42,334 nucleotides of DNA from Alphaproteobacteria bacterium (GTDB lineage: Bacteria > Pseudomonadota > Alphaproteobacteria > Rs-D84): the NCBI GenBank assembly GCA_017502865.1, contig JAFVUD010000006.1, positions 253,832-296,165 on the forward strand, in the 5' to 3' direction. The notes under the pieces were generated by a model, which ran no database searches, had not been told where the DNA came from, and saw nothing but the letters and a program-made list of their open reading frames with translations. Below are positions 32,271 to 41,511 of the stretch, piece by piece. How positions within the stretch are numbered: the stretch's first letter is position 1; every line of letters begins with the position of its first letter. The position numbers and the translations under genes are program-made.

Positions 32271-32353
32271 AATTTGCAAATGGGTTTTGTTTCCGATTCG
32301 AACACGCGGCAAAGCATAGCATATTTTTGGAATGAATGCAAAAATCTTTAATC

Positions 32354-32383
32354 TTGCGGGTAGGTTTTTATGCCTGATAAAAT
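32354..32383 (+). promoter_or_regulatory. Promoter of the second beta-barrel gene
   Basis: TTGCGG (32354-32359), 18 bases, TAAAAT (32378-32383) preceded by TGA. The leader holds a small hairpin, CTAGA/TCTAG, near 32393-32409. The rest of 32271-32353 shows no feature. Confidence 0.55.
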
Positions 32384-32439
32384 ATATGGTAACTAGACAA
32401 GTAATCTAGTCCGGTTAAACCAAAACGAAAGGAAAGACT

Positions 32440-33207
32440 ATGAAAAAATTAGCATTAACTTCTTTGATGGCAGTATTCGCAGTATCAGGTGCACATGCGG
32501 CAAACATTATTGATGGTAATCCATTATACCGCCCAGGCGAAGGCCATTTTTATAGCAATTTTGCAGTAGAATCACATTCGGAAGCAATCGAAGATTGGGG
32601 TATTAGTGAAGAATTCGGTTATGGTATCACAAAAGATTTAGCAGTATTTATGAAGACAGGTTTGTCAGAAGCAGAAAGCTTTGACTATATGTCTTGGAAT
32701 GATTTTACAGTTGGTTTGAATTATCGTGTATTGGATGATGCAAACTGGAAAGCAGATGTTTATGGTGTATATTCTTTGAATCCAGTATGGGGTGATCATG
32801 TACCATTCTTGGATGAAGATATGACAGGTTATACATGGACATTGGGTGCACGTGGTGGTTATGTTGGCGAAGGCTGGACCGTTGCGGGGCATGTTGACTT
32901 TGATTATCTGAATTCAGAATCATTTAATTGGGGTGATGATGGATTCCATAGACTGAGTGTTGGTGTCGATGGCCAGTACCTGTTGGATTCCCAGTGGAAC
33001 CTGATTGCAGGGGTCGAATATACAGGCATGTTGGATGATGAATTCGAAGATGCAGGTATCTGGACCGGTAAAATCGGTGCAAACTATAATCTGGATGAAA
33101 CCAAATACATCGGTGCATATTTCATGGGTGAAATGGAACATTCTACCGGTGATTGGGAATTTGTCGATGGATTTGGGTTTGGTGTAAACTTTGGCATCGA
33201 CTTCTAA
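32440..33207 (+). CDS. Outer-membrane beta-barrel protein
   Basis: The 255-aa product has a signal peptide ('MKKLALTSLMAVFAVSGAHA') and acidic, Trp- and Tyr-rich alternating strands, such as 'FTVGLNYRVLDDANWKADVY', 'TWTLGARGGYVGEGWTVAG' and 'LIAGVEYTGML'. It ends 'GFGVNFGIDF' with a terminal Phe, the BAM signal. It is probably an outer-membrane porin-like or barrel protein, and no closer family was recognised. A strong AAAGGAAAG ribosome site and a promoter suggest high expression. It is followed by a degenerate palindromic repeat. Confidence 0.72.
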   Translation: MKKLALTSLMAVFAVSGAHAANIIDGNPLYRPGEGHFYSNFAVESHSEAIEDWGISEEFGYGITKDLAVFMKTGLSEAESFDYMSWNDFTVGLNYRVLDDANWKADVYGVYSLNPVWGDHVPFLDEDMTGYTWTLGARGGYVGEGWTVAGHVDFDYLNSESFNWGDDGFHRLSVGVDGQYLLDSQWNLIAGVEYTGMLDDEFEDAGIWTGKIGANYNLDETKYIGAYFMGEMEHSTGDWEFVDGFGFGVNFGIDF

Positions 33208-33213
33208 AAAATA

Positions 33214-33266
33214 AATTTAGCAATTCGTCTAAAAGCAAATCGGGAATTTTGGTTCCCGATTTGTTT
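33214..33266. repeat. Palindromic repeat, copy G (degenerate)
   Basis: The left flank AATTTAGCAATTCGTCT and the stem AAATCGGGAA/TTCCCGATTT (33237-33246 and 33253-33262) match the family, but the constant core is replaced by the six-base loop TTTTGG and the right flank is lost. It probably still acts as a terminator. Confidence 0.7.
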
Positions 33267-33294
33267 GTTTTGTATGGTTGATTTGTGCTATAAT
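33265..33294 (+). promoter_or_regulatory. Extended -10 promoter
   Basis: TTGTTT (33265-33270), 18 bases, perfect TATAAT (33289-33294) with TGC just before it. It drives the gene at 33318. Confidence 0.6.
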
Positions 33295-33317
33295 TCATAA
33301 AAGTAAAAGGGAATATT

Positions 33318-34658
33318 ATGACTAAAATGAATTTGTTTTTAGAAGCAACGGAACGGATGCGTGCATCAGGCAGCGAGGCGGACCAAGCTGCGGATATGAA
33401 TAACTGGTTTTTGGTGCATGCAACCAAGTATTTGCCACGTCGCAATAAAAATGGCGATTGGTTTATTCCAACTACTGCTATGGCGACGGATTTTGATGTT
33501 CCGCGGTCTACTGTTCATTTTACGCTGAATCATATTGTGACAGGGCATATGTATGGTAATTGGGATGAACAACCATATATTGTCGTGATGCCATATATGG
33601 ATGTTGTGGCAAAAAATGGAAAACCAGCGGAGATTGCATTGGTTGATACATGGTTCTCGCCAAATCCAGATGCGGGGATTGTGTTGCCACAGGGGGCACG
33701 TATTGTGCGGCCAGTCAAAGATCTGCCGGATGGGCAATTGGTGGCGGTGCGTGGAAATGAAGTTGTTTATAAGTCGATTGATTTTACTGATGAAGAAGAA
33801 AGGTTGATTTTATCTAAACTGGATGCAGGGAAGCGGGCCAGATATGACAGTTTGTCCAATGGTGATTTTACAGATATGGATATTAAGATTGCTGTCAATA
33901 ATATGGGGGCAGTTGGAAAAAAACTGTATGAAGGTGCCAAGGATAAAAAAGCTTTCCTGCGTGGATTGTTTGCGAATGATCGTGAAGCTGTGTTGGGGCA
34001 GTTTGTTCGTGATATTGCGTTCGAAGTATGTATTCGGGATATGGGGGGGCGCGTTTGGCATGATGTTTGGGATGGTTCAGAGTTGGCTGAGGCGGTTCAG
34101 AATGTTGCATTGGGGCAAAAGATAGATGCAACGGCAGCTAATAAAGGGCATAGTTCCAGTTTGGAAGCAGAAATTGAGCATATGTGGTTCTATATAGATA
34201 GTTTCTTGGTGCATGGTTTTTGGATGCATGATGATAAGGTGGGGCTGCTGGGGATTGGTGATGATTTGAAGTCTGCGCTGGAATTTATACAGCGTGGCAA
34301 AATTTATCCAGGGGTGGGTGTTATTATTCAAGCATTAGCCAGTGAAAAGCCAATTGATTTTATGGCTGTGTTTAAACCGTTGATTCATGATTATGACGAC
34401 ATGTTAAAGTCTGCCGCCATAAGAACTAAGGGGACCCCATACGAAGGAATTTTGCCACCGGGGTGTGAGAATCTGGCCCAGGTAAAACCGAATTTAGATA
34501 TTACGTTGAAACGTTGGTGTGCAAAAACAACGGAAAGATTTGAAAAATGGCGTAGTCAAGTTAAACAATTGCCTGAATATCCGGAGTTTATTGCGGGTGT
34601 TCGTGCCGTTGCGAACGAGATGGCGGTTCAGAATGTGATGGGGCGTTCGGGGCGTTGA
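33318..34658 (+). CDS. Protein of unknown function, 446 aa
   Basis: This protein was not recognised. It lacks a signal peptide and membrane helices, so it is probably cytoplasmic or exported by an unusual route. The N-terminal half has conserved-looking stretches: 'NWFLVHATKYLPR', 'PRSTVHFTLNHIVTGHMYG', 'ALVDTWFSPNPDAG' and 'VLPQGARIVRPV'. The C-terminal half is helical and charged. It is the only gene here that clearly ends in TGA. AAAGGGA precedes the ATG, and an extended -10 promoter lies just upstream. It sits between an outer-membrane protein gene and the str operon, with no functional hint from either. Confidence 0.6.
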   Translation: MTKMNLFLEATERMRASGSEADQAADMNNWFLVHATKYLPRRNKNGDWFIPTTAMATDFDVPRSTVHFTLNHIVTGHMYGNWDEQPYIVVMPYMDVVAKNGKPAEIALVDTWFSPNPDAGIVLPQGARIVRPVKDLPDGQLVAVRGNEVVYKSIDFTDEEERLILSKLDAGKRARYDSLSNGDFTDMDIKIAVNNMGAVGKKLYEGAKDKKAFLRGLFANDREAVLGQFVRDIAFEVCIRDMGGRVWHDVWDGSELAEAVQNVALGQKIDATAANKGHSSSLEAEIEHMWFYIDSFLVHGFWMHDDKVGLLGIGDDLKSALEFIQRGKIYPGVGVIIQALASEKPIDFMAVFKPLIHDYDDMLKSAAIRTKGTPYEGILPPGCENLAQVKPNLDITLKRWCAKTTERFEKWRSQVKQLPEYPEFIAGVRAVANEMAVQNVMGRSGR

Positions 34659-34779
34659 GATTTTTATGCAGATTTTGCGTTGCAGGAAATGATTTTTTGT
34701 CAAAAAAGCATGTGGGGCTAACATCCTAAAAATACGGCGGATTCAAGCGGAAAACTTGTGAATTTTTCCCAGATTTTCC

Positions 34780-34808
34780 TTGACAACTAAGGGGGCGGAG
34801 TTTATAGT
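34780..34808 (+). promoter_or_regulatory. str operon promoter
   Basis: A perfect TTGACA (34780-34785), 17 bases with a G-run, and TATAGT (34803-34808). The start would be near 34815, giving a leader of about 147 bases before rpsL. No clear attenuator was seen in that leader or in 34659-34779. Confidence 0.8.
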
Positions 34809-34961
34809 ATGTTCGCTTTCCGTGTAAACAAGGAGAGTAAGAAACACAGAAAACGCCTGGCAAAATACAGATTTATAATCCGGCATAAGTCGTTGAAATA
34901 AGTCTGATTAGGTGCTTTTTGTGCAGAGAAAAACAGGTAGAAAGAAACAAAGAGATTTTGA

Positions 34962-35333
34962 ATGCCAACAGTAAACCAACTGATTCGGAAACCTCGTAAA
35001 AAAGTCGTTGTTAAAAGTACAGCGCCTGACATGATGGAAAACCCACAGAAACGTGGTGTTTGCACACGTGTTTATACGACAACACCGAAAAAACCTAACT
35101 CGGCGCAGCGTAAGGTTGCCCGTGTAAAATTGGCCAATGGCCGCGAAGTAACAGCCTATATCCCAGGTGAAGGTCATAACTTGCAGGAACACAGCGTGGT
35201 TATGATTCGTGGGGGTCGTGTAAAGGACTTGCCAGGGGTTAAATATCACATCATCCGTGGTGTATTAGATACCAAGGGTGTTGATGCAAGAAAACAGGGT
35301 CGTTCTTTGTATGGTGCAAAGACCAAAAAATAA
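34962..35333 (+). CDS. rpsL: 30S ribosomal protein S12
   Basis: S12 lies at the decoding centre of the 30S subunit. The 123-aa product has the signature '[12 protein letters not shown]' and '[20 protein letters not shown]', followed by '[11 protein letters not shown]'. The two lysines where streptomycin-resistance mutations arise (in 'PKKPNS' and 'GGRVKDLPG') are wild type. It is the first gene of the str operon, about 150 bases after its promoter. Confidence 0.98.
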   Translation: MPTVNQLIRKPRKKVVVKSTAPDMMENPQKRGVCTRVYTTTPKKPNSAQRKVARVKLANGREVTAYIPGEGHNLQEHSVVMIRGGRVKDLPGVKYHIIRGVLDTKGVDARKQGRSLYGAKTKK

Positions 35334-35349
35334 TAGAAGTTAAACAATA

Positions 35350-35389
35350 CACATGCGGAAACGTATGTGAGTAATCTGTGAAGGCAGAT
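35350..35389 (+). other. Two hairpins between rpsL and rpsG
   Basis: CACATGCG (35350-35357), tetraloop GAAA, CGTATGTG (35362-35369), then ATCTG (35374-35378) with CAGAT (35385-35389). In E. coli this intercistronic region binds S7 for translational feedback, so these are candidates for such a site. Confidence 0.6.
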
Positions 35390-35413
35390 GAAGAAATAAA
35401 AAGGATATAAATT

Positions 35414-35890
35414 ATGTCAAGACGTAAAGCAGCAGCAAAACGCGTTATCTTGCCAGATTCCAAGTACAACAATCTGGTTGTTGCAAAATGTATTAATATG
35501 GTTATGTGGGACGGCAAAAAAGAAGTTGCCGAAAACATCGTATATGGCGCGTTGACAAAGTTGAAAGCATTGGCCAAAGACGGTAAAGATGAATTAGATC
35601 TGTTCTTGGAAGCGGTCGATGCGTTAAAGCCATCTGTTGAAGTTAAAGGTCGTCGTGTAGGTGGGGCAACATATCAGGTTCCAGTAGAAGTTCGCCCAGC
35701 ACGTCAGCAGACAATGGCGCTGCGTTGGTTGGTTATGTTCGCACGTAAACGTGGTGAACGTTCTATGGAAGAAAGACTGTTCGGCGAAATGCGTGATGCT
35801 TTGAATGGTCAGGGTGGCGCATTTAAGAAGAAGATCGATACACATAAAATGGCAGAAGCGAACAAGGCGTTTGCTCACTTCCGCTGGTAA
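35414..35890 (+). CDS. rpsG: 30S ribosomal protein S7
   Basis: S7 starts assembly of the 30S head and binds the 3' major domain of 16S rRNA. The 158-aa product has '[20 protein letters not shown]', '[20 protein letters not shown]' and '[18 protein letters not shown]'. A GGA-type ribosome site precedes the ATG. It lies 80 bases after rpsL, the gap being filled by two hairpins. Confidence 0.98.
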   Translation: MSRRKAAAKRVILPDSKYNNLVVAKCINMVMWDGKKEVAENIVYGALTKLKALAKDGKDELDLFLEAVDALKPSVEVKGRRVGGATYQVPVEVRPARQQTMALRWLVMFARKRGERSMEERLFGEMRDALNGQGGAFKKKIDTHKMAEANKAFAHFRW

Positions 35891-35917
35891 TAAATACAAA
35901 GGAAAAGGAAAGATACA

Positions 35918-37999
35918 ATGTCTGTCGGAAAAACCGCACCTTTACATATGTACCGCAATATCGGCATTATGGCCCATATTGATGCGGGTAAAACAACAAC
36001 ATCAGAACGTATCTTGTTCTATACAGGGAAAACATACAAGATTGGTGAAGTGCACGATGGTGGTGCAACCATGGACTGGATGGCCCAGGAACAAGAACGT
36101 GGTATTACAATTACATCAGCGGCAACAACATGCTTCTGGCGTGACCATCGTATCAATCTGATTGACACACCGGGGCACGTGGACTTTACAATGGAAGTAG
36201 AACGTTCATTGCGCGTGTTGGACGGTGCTGTTGCTGTATTTGAATCTGTATCTGGGGTTCAGCCACAGACAGAAACAGTATGGCGTCAGGCAGACCGTTA
36301 TGCGGTTCCACGTATTTGCTTTATTAATAAAATGGACCGTATCGGTGGTAACTTCTTCCGCTGTGTTGATATGATTCGTGAACGCTTGGGTGCTAATCCA
36401 TTGGTTTTGAATTTCCCAATCGGTGCTGAATCAGACTTCCGCGGGGTTGTTGATGTTATCGAAATGAAGGGTATTGTTTGGGAAGATGATATGGGTAAAG
36501 AACCACATGTTATCGATATCCCAGAAGACCTGAAAGAAAAAGCCGAAGAACTGCACAACAAATTGATTGAAGAAGTTGTGACATTGGACGATGAAATTAT
36601 GGAAGCATATATGGAAGGTACAATTCCAGATACAGCAACCATCAAAAAATTGGTCCGCAAAGGTACAATCGGCCAGAACTTTAACCCAGTATTGTGCGGT
36701 ACAGCATTTAAGAACAAGGGTGTTCAGCCATTGTTGGATGCTATCGTAGATTACCTGCCAAGCCCATTGGACGTTCCTGCGATTACAGGTACAAAAATGG
36801 ACGGCGAAACAGCTGATTCACGTAAACCAGATGCCAAAGAACCATTCAGTGCATTGGCGTTTAAGGTTGCGAACGATCCATTCGTAGGTAACTTGATGTT
36901 TATCCGTATCTATTCTGGTAAATTGGTATCAGGTTCATATATCTATAATTCCAACCGTGACAAACGTGAACGTGTTGGCCGTATGTTGTTGATGCATTCA
37001 AATAATCGTGAAGAAATCAAAGAAGCAACAGCCGGTGACATTGTTACATTGGTTGGTATGAAAGAAACAATTACAGGTGATACACTGTGTGATGAAGCAA
37101 ATCCAATCTTGTTGGAAAACATCCACGTTCCAGAACCTGTTATCAGTATTGCAGTTGAACCAAAAACAAAAGCCGACATTGAAAAAATGTCTTTGGGTCT
37201 GCAGGCGTTGGCCAAAGAAGATCCTTCGTTCCGCGTATCTGTTGACGAAGAATCTGGTCAGACCATTTTGGCTGGGGTTGGTGAATTGCACTTGGAAATT
37301 TTGGTTGATCGTTTGTTGCGTGAATTCAAGGTTGATGTAAACGTTGGTGAACCACGTATTGCATACCGTGAAACATTCCGCAAACCAATCACCGAAGAAT
37401 ACACACACAAGAAACAGTCTGGTGGTTCAGGTCAGTACGCCCAGGTTAAGATTGAATTCGAACCTTTGGAACCAGGTACCGGCTATGAATTCGAAAACAA
37501 GATTGTTGGTGGTGCGATTCCAAAAGAATACATCCCTGGTGTGGAAAAAGGTTTGAAGATAGCACAGCAGACAGGTGTTCTGATTGGCTATCCAACAGTA
37601 GATTTCAAAGCTACATTGGTAGATGGTAAATATCACGAAGTTGACTCTAATGTATTGTGCTTTGAAATTGCGGCACGTGCTTGCTTCCGCGAAGCGATGA
37701 AGAAAGCCGCGCCAAAGTTGCTGGAACCGATTATGAAGCTTTCGGTTACAACACCGGAAGAATACGTCGGGGACATCATCGGGGACTTGAACAGTCGTCG
37801 CGGACAAATCAACGGTATCGAAACACAGTTCGGCAATCAGCAGATTTCTGCGTTCGTACCATTGGCTAATTTGTTCGGATACGTCAAGACACTGCGTTCC
37901 TTGTCACAGGGTCGTGCAAATCCATACATGGAATTGTCACACTATGACGAAGTTCCGCAGAATGTAGCAGATGAAGTAATCAAAAAGCTGACAAAATAA
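35918..37999 (+). CDS. fusA: Elongation factor G
   Basis: EF-G is the GTPase that drives translocation of tRNA and mRNA on the ribosome. The 693-aa product is full length, with '[15 protein letters not shown]' (G1), '[12 protein letters not shown]' (G2), '[15 protein letters not shown]' (G3), '[10 protein letters not shown]' (G4) and the domain IV segment '[18 protein letters not shown]'. It is 27 bases after rpsG in the str operon. Confidence 0.98.
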   Translation: MSVGKTAPLHMYRNIGIMAHIDAGKTTTSERILFYTGKTYKIGEVHDGGATMDWMAQEQERGITITSAATTCFWRDHRINLIDTPGHVDFTMEVERSLRVLDGAVAVFESVSGVQPQTETVWRQADRYAVPRICFINKMDRIGGNFFRCVDMIRERLGANPLVLNFPIGAESDFRGVVDVIEMKGIVWEDDMGKEPHVIDIPEDLKEKAEELHNKLIEEVVTLDDEIMEAYMEGTIPDTATIKKLVRKGTIGQNFNPVLCGTAFKNKGVQPLLDAIVDYLPSPLDVPAITGTKMDGETADSRKPDAKEPFSALAFKVANDPFVGNLMFIRIYSGKLVSGSYIYNSNRDKRERVGRMLLMHSNNREEIKEATAGDIVTLVGMKETITGDTLCDEANPILLENIHVPEPVISIAVEPKTKADIEKMSLGLQALAKEDPSFRVSVDEESGQTILAGVGELHLEILVDRLLREFKVDVNVGEPRIAYRETFRKPITEEYTHKKQSGGSGQYAQVKIEFEPLEPGTGYEFENKIVGGAIPKEYIPGVEKGLKIAQQTGVLIGYPTVDFKATLVDGKYHEVDSNVLCFEIAARACFREAMKKAAPKLLEPIMKLSVTTPEEYVGDIIGDLNSRRGQINGIETQFGNQQISAFVPLANLFGYVKTLRSLSQGRANPYMELSHYDEVPQNVADEVIKKLTK

Positions 38000-38045
38000 T
38001 TAACAAGAGTTTTAAACTTAACAAGCAAGCCTAAGGAGAAAACTA

Positions 38046-39233
38046 ATGGCAAAAGAAAAGTATGTAAGAACCAAGCCACACGTTAATATTGGTACTATCG
38101 GTCACGTTGACCATGGTAAAACAACATTGACAGCAGCTATTGTTCGTTACTTTGGTGTTGGTGCAGATGCACAGAAAGGCGTAAGCGAAATTGACAATGC
38201 ACCAGAAGAAAAAGCACGTGGGATAACAATTAACACAGCACACGTGGAATATGAAACAGAAACACGTCACTATGCACACGTAGACTGCCCAGGGCACGCC
38301 GACTATGTTAAAAACATGATTACTGGTGCGGCACAGATGGACGGTGCTATCTTGGTAGTAGCAGCGACAGACGGTCCAATGCCACAGACACGCGAACACA
38401 TCTTGTTGGCACGTCAGGTTGGTATTCCAAAAATCGTTGTTTTCTTGAACAAATGTGACTTGGCAAACGATCCAGAATTGTTGGAATTGGTTGAAATGGA
38501 AATCCGTGAATTGTTGTCTGCAAACGACTTTGACGGTGACAACACACCAATCATCCGTGGTTCTGCAGTATCTGCTGTAGAAGGTAAAGCAGACGGTTTG
38601 GGTAAAGAAGCAATCGAAAACTTGTTGAAAGCTTGCGATGAATACATCCCAATGCCAGAACGTCCAGTTGATAAACCATTCTTGATGCCAATCGAAGACG
38701 TATTCAGCATCACAGGTCGTGGTACAGTGGTAACAGGTCGTGTAGAATCTGGTGTTATCAAAGTTGGTGACGAATGTGAAATCGTTGGTCTGCGTCCAAC
38801 ACAGAAAACTACTGTTACAGGCGTTGAAATGTTCCGCAAATTGTTGGATCAGGGTGAAGCCGGTGATAACGTAGGTTTGTTGTTGCGTGGTACAAAGAAA
38901 GAAGATGTAGAACGTGGTCAGATTATCTGCAAACCAGGCTCTATCACACCACACACAGACTTTGAAGCCGAAGTTTATATCTTGACAAAAGAAGAAGGTG
39001 GCCGTCATACAGCATTCTTTAGCAACTATCGTCCACAGTTCTTCTTTAGCACAACAGACGTAACAGGTACAATCACATTGCCAGCAGACAAAGAAATGGT
39101 TCTGCCAGGTGACAATGTCCGTATCACAGTGCAGTTGATTGCACCAATTGCTATGGACGAAGGTCGTCGCTTTGCTATCCGTGAAGGCGGTCGCACAGTA
39201 GGCGCAGGTGTTGTATCAAAAATCGTTAAATAA
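38046..39233 (+). CDS. tuf: Elongation factor Tu
   Basis: EF-Tu brings aminoacyl-tRNA to the ribosome as a GTP complex. The 395-aa product has '[14 protein letters not shown]' (G1), '[15 protein letters not shown]' (G2), '[20 protein letters not shown]' (G3) and '[12 protein letters not shown]' (G4). Codon use is strongly biased, as expected of a very highly expressed gene, which also explains long antisense frames. It is preceded by AAGGAG and lies between fusA and rpsJ. Confidence 0.98.
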   Translation: MAKEKYVRTKPHVNIGTIGHVDHGKTTLTAAIVRYFGVGADAQKGVSEIDNAPEEKARGITINTAHVEYETETRHYAHVDCPGHADYVKNMITGAAQMDGAILVVAATDGPMPQTREHILLARQVGIPKIVVFLNKCDLANDPELLELVEMEIRELLSANDFDGDNTPIIRGSAVSAVEGKADGLGKEAIENLLKACDEYIPMPERPVDKPFLMPIEDVFSITGRGTVVTGRVESGVIKVGDECEIVGLRPTQKTTVTGVEMFRKLLDQGEAGDNVGLLLRGTKKEDVERGQIICKPGSITPHTDFEAEVYILTKEEGGRHTAFFSNYRPQFFFSTTDVTGTITLPADKEMVLPGDNVRITVQLIAPIAMDEGRRFAIREGGRTVGAGVVSKIVK

Positions 39234-39242
39234 TTAAAACAA

Positions 39243-39287
39243 TGGGTCGGTGTAACTGAATTAAAAGCGTCAGTGATTACCGGCCCA
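39243..39287 (+). other. Hairpin between tuf and rpsJ
   Basis: TGGGTCGGT (39243-39251) pairs with ACCGGCCCA (39279-39287), one G-T wobble. An inner CTGA/TCAG (39256-39259 and 39270-39273) continues the stem. No T-run follows. It sits where the S10 operon leader would be, so it may be a regulatory or processing site. Confidence 0.6.
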
Positions 39288-39308
39288 ATAAAATAAGGAA
39301 AACCGATA

Positions 39309-39620
39309 ATGGTACCAGCATCTAAAATTCGTATCAAGTTGACAGCGTTCGATCATCGTGTTTTGATGGAATCTGTTGAAGAAATTGTTAAAACAGCAAA
39401 GCGTACCGGCGCAGATGTCGTTGGGCCAGTTCGCTTGCCAACATTGATTCAGAAGTTTACAGTTAACAAGTCTCCACACGTTGATAAAAAATCACGTGAA
39501 CAGTTCGAAATCCGCAATCATAAAGCGGTCGTAGACATTGTTAATCCAACCCCTCAGACAGTAGATGCCTTGATGAAGTTGGATTTGGCGTCAGGTGTTG
39601 ATGTAAAAATTAAATTGTAA
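39309..39620 (+). CDS. rpsJ: 30S ribosomal protein S10
   Basis: S10 is part of the 30S head and also acts in antitermination as NusE. The 103-aa product has '[20 protein letters not shown]', '[12 protein letters not shown]' and '[20 protein letters not shown]'. It directly follows tuf, as in alphaproteobacterial str-S10 clusters. Confidence 0.98.
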   Translation: MVPASKIRIKLTAFDHRVLMESVEEIVKTAKRTGADVVGPVRLPTLIQKFTVNKSPHVDKKSREQFEIRNHKAVVDIVNPTPQTVDALMKLDLASGVDVKIKL

Positions 39621-39697
39621 AAAAATAATAACTGTTAGTGTTGGTGGGGGATTATTCTGAACTCTGCTAACCTCTGACAAAAGAAAAGGCAAAAAAA

Positions 39698-40414
39698 ATG
39701 AAACGTAGCGGATTAATTACAACAAAAATTGGAATGACGCGTCTGTATGATGATGGCGGCGTTGCACACCCAGTAACAGTTTTGTCTGTTGGTGACTGCG
39801 CAGTCATTGGAAATCGCACGCAAGAAAAAAATGGGTATGTCGCAAACATTTTGGGTTTGCGTGAAGCAAAAGCAAAACATGTAGCGAAACCACAGTTGGT
39901 TGCAGCGGAAAAAGCAGGCGTAAAGCCATATCGCAAGGTTGTGGAATTCCGTGTATCTGACGATTGCGTTATCCCAGCAGGTACACAGTTGTCAGCGTCT
40001 CACTTTGTTGCCGGACAATTCGTTGATGTCCAAGCGACAAGCAAGGGTAAAGGCTATCAAGGGGCGATGAAACGTCATAACTTTGGTGGTAAAGAAGCAA
40101 CACACGGCGTTCTGAAAGCACATCGTTCAATCGGTGGTACAGGTATGCGTGAATGGCCAGGTCGTGTTCTGAAAGGTAAAAAGATGGCAGGTCAGATGGG
40201 TAACGAAACAGTTACTGTCCAGAACTTGAAAGTTTTTGGTGTTGATACTGCTGAAAATTTAATCTTTGTAGAAGGCGCAGTTCCAGGCAGCAATGGCACA
40301 TTTGTATTGGTTACAGATGCCGTTAAAAAAGAACACAAAGATTTGCCAGTTCCAACAGTTATTGCAAACAATGGGGCTGAAACAGCAACCGAAACAGAAG
40401 CTGTTGCGGAATAA
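39698..40414 (+). CDS. rplC: 50S ribosomal protein L3
   Basis: L3 starts 50S assembly and lies near the peptidyl-transferase centre. The 238-aa product shows 'SGLITTKIGMTRLYDDGG', 'SKGKGYQGAMKRHNFGGKEA' and 'GTGMREWPGRVLKGKKMAGQ'. A C-terminal tail of about 30 residues rich in Glu, Thr and Ala ('NNGAETATETEAVAE') extends beyond the E. coli length. Confidence 0.97.
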   Translation: MKRSGLITTKIGMTRLYDDGGVAHPVTVLSVGDCAVIGNRTQEKNGYVANILGLREAKAKHVAKPQLVAAEKAGVKPYRKVVEFRVSDDCVIPAGTQLSASHFVAGQFVDVQATSKGKGYQGAMKRHNFGGKEATHGVLKAHRSIGGTGMREWPGRVLKGKKMAGQMGNETVTVQNLKVFGVDTAENLIFVEGAVPGSNGTFVLVTDAVKKEHKDLPVPTVIANNGAETATETEAVAE

Positions 40415-40451
40415 TAAGAATTAACAGCGACAGATAAGTGAGGTAATTAAA

Positions 40452-41072
40452 ATGCAATTAGATATTATTAATTTTGATGGTAAAACAGTCGGCAAGGCTG
40501 ATTTGGCTGACAGCATCTTTGGTTTGGACCCACGTGCAGACATCTTGCACCGCGTTGTTACATGGCAGCGTGCAAAATCACGTGCCGGCACACATGCAGT
40601 TAAAACTGTATCTGATGTAGAAGGCAGTGGTAAAAAAGCGTTCAAACAGAAAAAGACAGGTAATGCACGTCAGGGTGAAAGATACAATGTTCACATGCGT
40701 GGTGGTGGCGTTGTTCACGGGCCAGTTGTTCGTGATCATGCAATCGACCTGCCAAAGAAAATACGTAGCCTGGGTCTGAAAATGGCTTTGTCGTCAAAGG
40801 TAAAAGATGGTTCTTTGGTAATCATCGATTCTGAAAAATTGGCAGCCGCAAAAACAAACGCTTTTGCAAAACAGTTGAAAAAACTGGAAATTGCATCTGC
40901 TTTGTTCGTTGGTGCAGCAGAATTAGATGAAAACTTTAAGAAATCTGCGGCAAATATCGCAAATATCGACGTATTGCCAACAATGGGTTTGAATGTTTTG
41001 GATATCCTGAAACATGAAAAGTTGGTTTTGACAGCAGACGCTGTTAAGGCAATCGAAGCCCGTTTGGCATAA
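40452..41072 (+). CDS. rplD: 50S ribosomal protein L4
   Basis: L4 binds 23S rRNA and lines the exit tunnel with its loop. The 206-aa product shows 'VVTWQRAKSRAGTHAVKTVS', 'KKAFKQKKTGNARQGE' and 'GGGVVHGPVVRDHAIDLPKK', all typical. In E. coli L4 represses the S10 operon; whether it does so here is not known. GAGG precedes the ATG. Confidence 0.97.
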   Translation: MQLDIINFDGKTVGKADLADSIFGLDPRADILHRVVTWQRAKSRAGTHAVKTVSDVEGSGKKAFKQKKTGNARQGERYNVHMRGGGVVHGPVVRDHAIDLPKKIRSLGLKMALSSKVKDGSLVIIDSEKLAAAKTNAFAKQLKKLEIASALFVGAAELDENFKKSAANIANIDVLPTMGLNVLDILKHEKLVLTADAVKAIEARLA

Positions 41073-41100
41073 GGCAATAAAGAAATAAAAGGTCAATGAA

Positions 41101-41436
41101 ATGGCAGAAAAAAAAGTGAATACAGAGAAAAAAATCGTTGCGACCGCCGGTATTTATGATATACTGCGTCGTCCGATCATCTCGGAAAAGGCTGCTAAAA
41201 TTTCTGAAAGCAACGGTGTTGCGTTCGAAGTTGCAGCAGATGCGACCAAAGAAGATGTTGCACGTGCCGTTCAGGCAATCTATGGTGTAAAACCAGTTAA
41301 GGTGAACATTGTAGTTGTTAAAGGCAAAGTGAAAACTTTCCGTGGCCGCAGCACAGGTACACAGCGCACAGTGAAAAAAGCGTATGTTAGCCTGCCGGCA
41401 GATGCAAAATTGGATCTGGCGGAAAACGCACAATAA
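41101..41436 (+). CDS. rplW: 50S ribosomal protein L23
   Basis: L23 sits at the tunnel exit and docks trigger factor and SRP. The 111-aa product shows 'YDILRRPIISEKAAKI', 'FEVAADATKEDVARAVQAIY' and 'VKVNIVVVKGKVKTFRGR'. The N-terminus is about 15 residues longer than in E. coli, and the C-terminus is also extended ('DAKLDLAENAQ'). Confidence 0.96.
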   Translation: MAEKKVNTEKKIVATAGIYDILRRPIISEKAAKISESNGVAFEVAADATKEDVARAVQAIYGVKPVKVNIVVVKGKVKTFRGRSTGTQRTVKKAYVSLPADAKLDLAENAQ

Positions 41437-41446
41437 AAATGAAACA

Positions 41447-41490
41447 GCCTTGGCAGAGAACCCGAAGATTTTGGGTGTTAGTGCCAAGGC
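41447..41490 (+). other. Hairpin between rplW and rplB
   Basis: GCCTTGGCA (41447-41455) pairs perfectly with TGCCAAGGC (41482-41490), with an inner ACCC/GGGT. No T-run follows, and the rplB ribosome site begins soon after. Confidence 0.65.
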
Positions 41491-41511
41491 ATAAACAAAG
41501 GTAAGAAAAAA

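Noticed and set aside
32280..32330. tRNA or tmRNA 3' end on the minus strand (GTTCGAATC)
   Set aside because: Neighbouring bases do not form a T arm or acceptor stem, and no cloverleaf can be drawn.
34809..34901. 30-codon basic peptide in the str leader
   Set aside because: Its ATG lies upstream of the predicted transcription start and has no ribosome site.
38043..39008. 321-codon frame antisense to tuf
   Set aside because: It mirrors the biased codon use of tuf, and its product is Cys/Phe-rich nonsense without a ribosome site.
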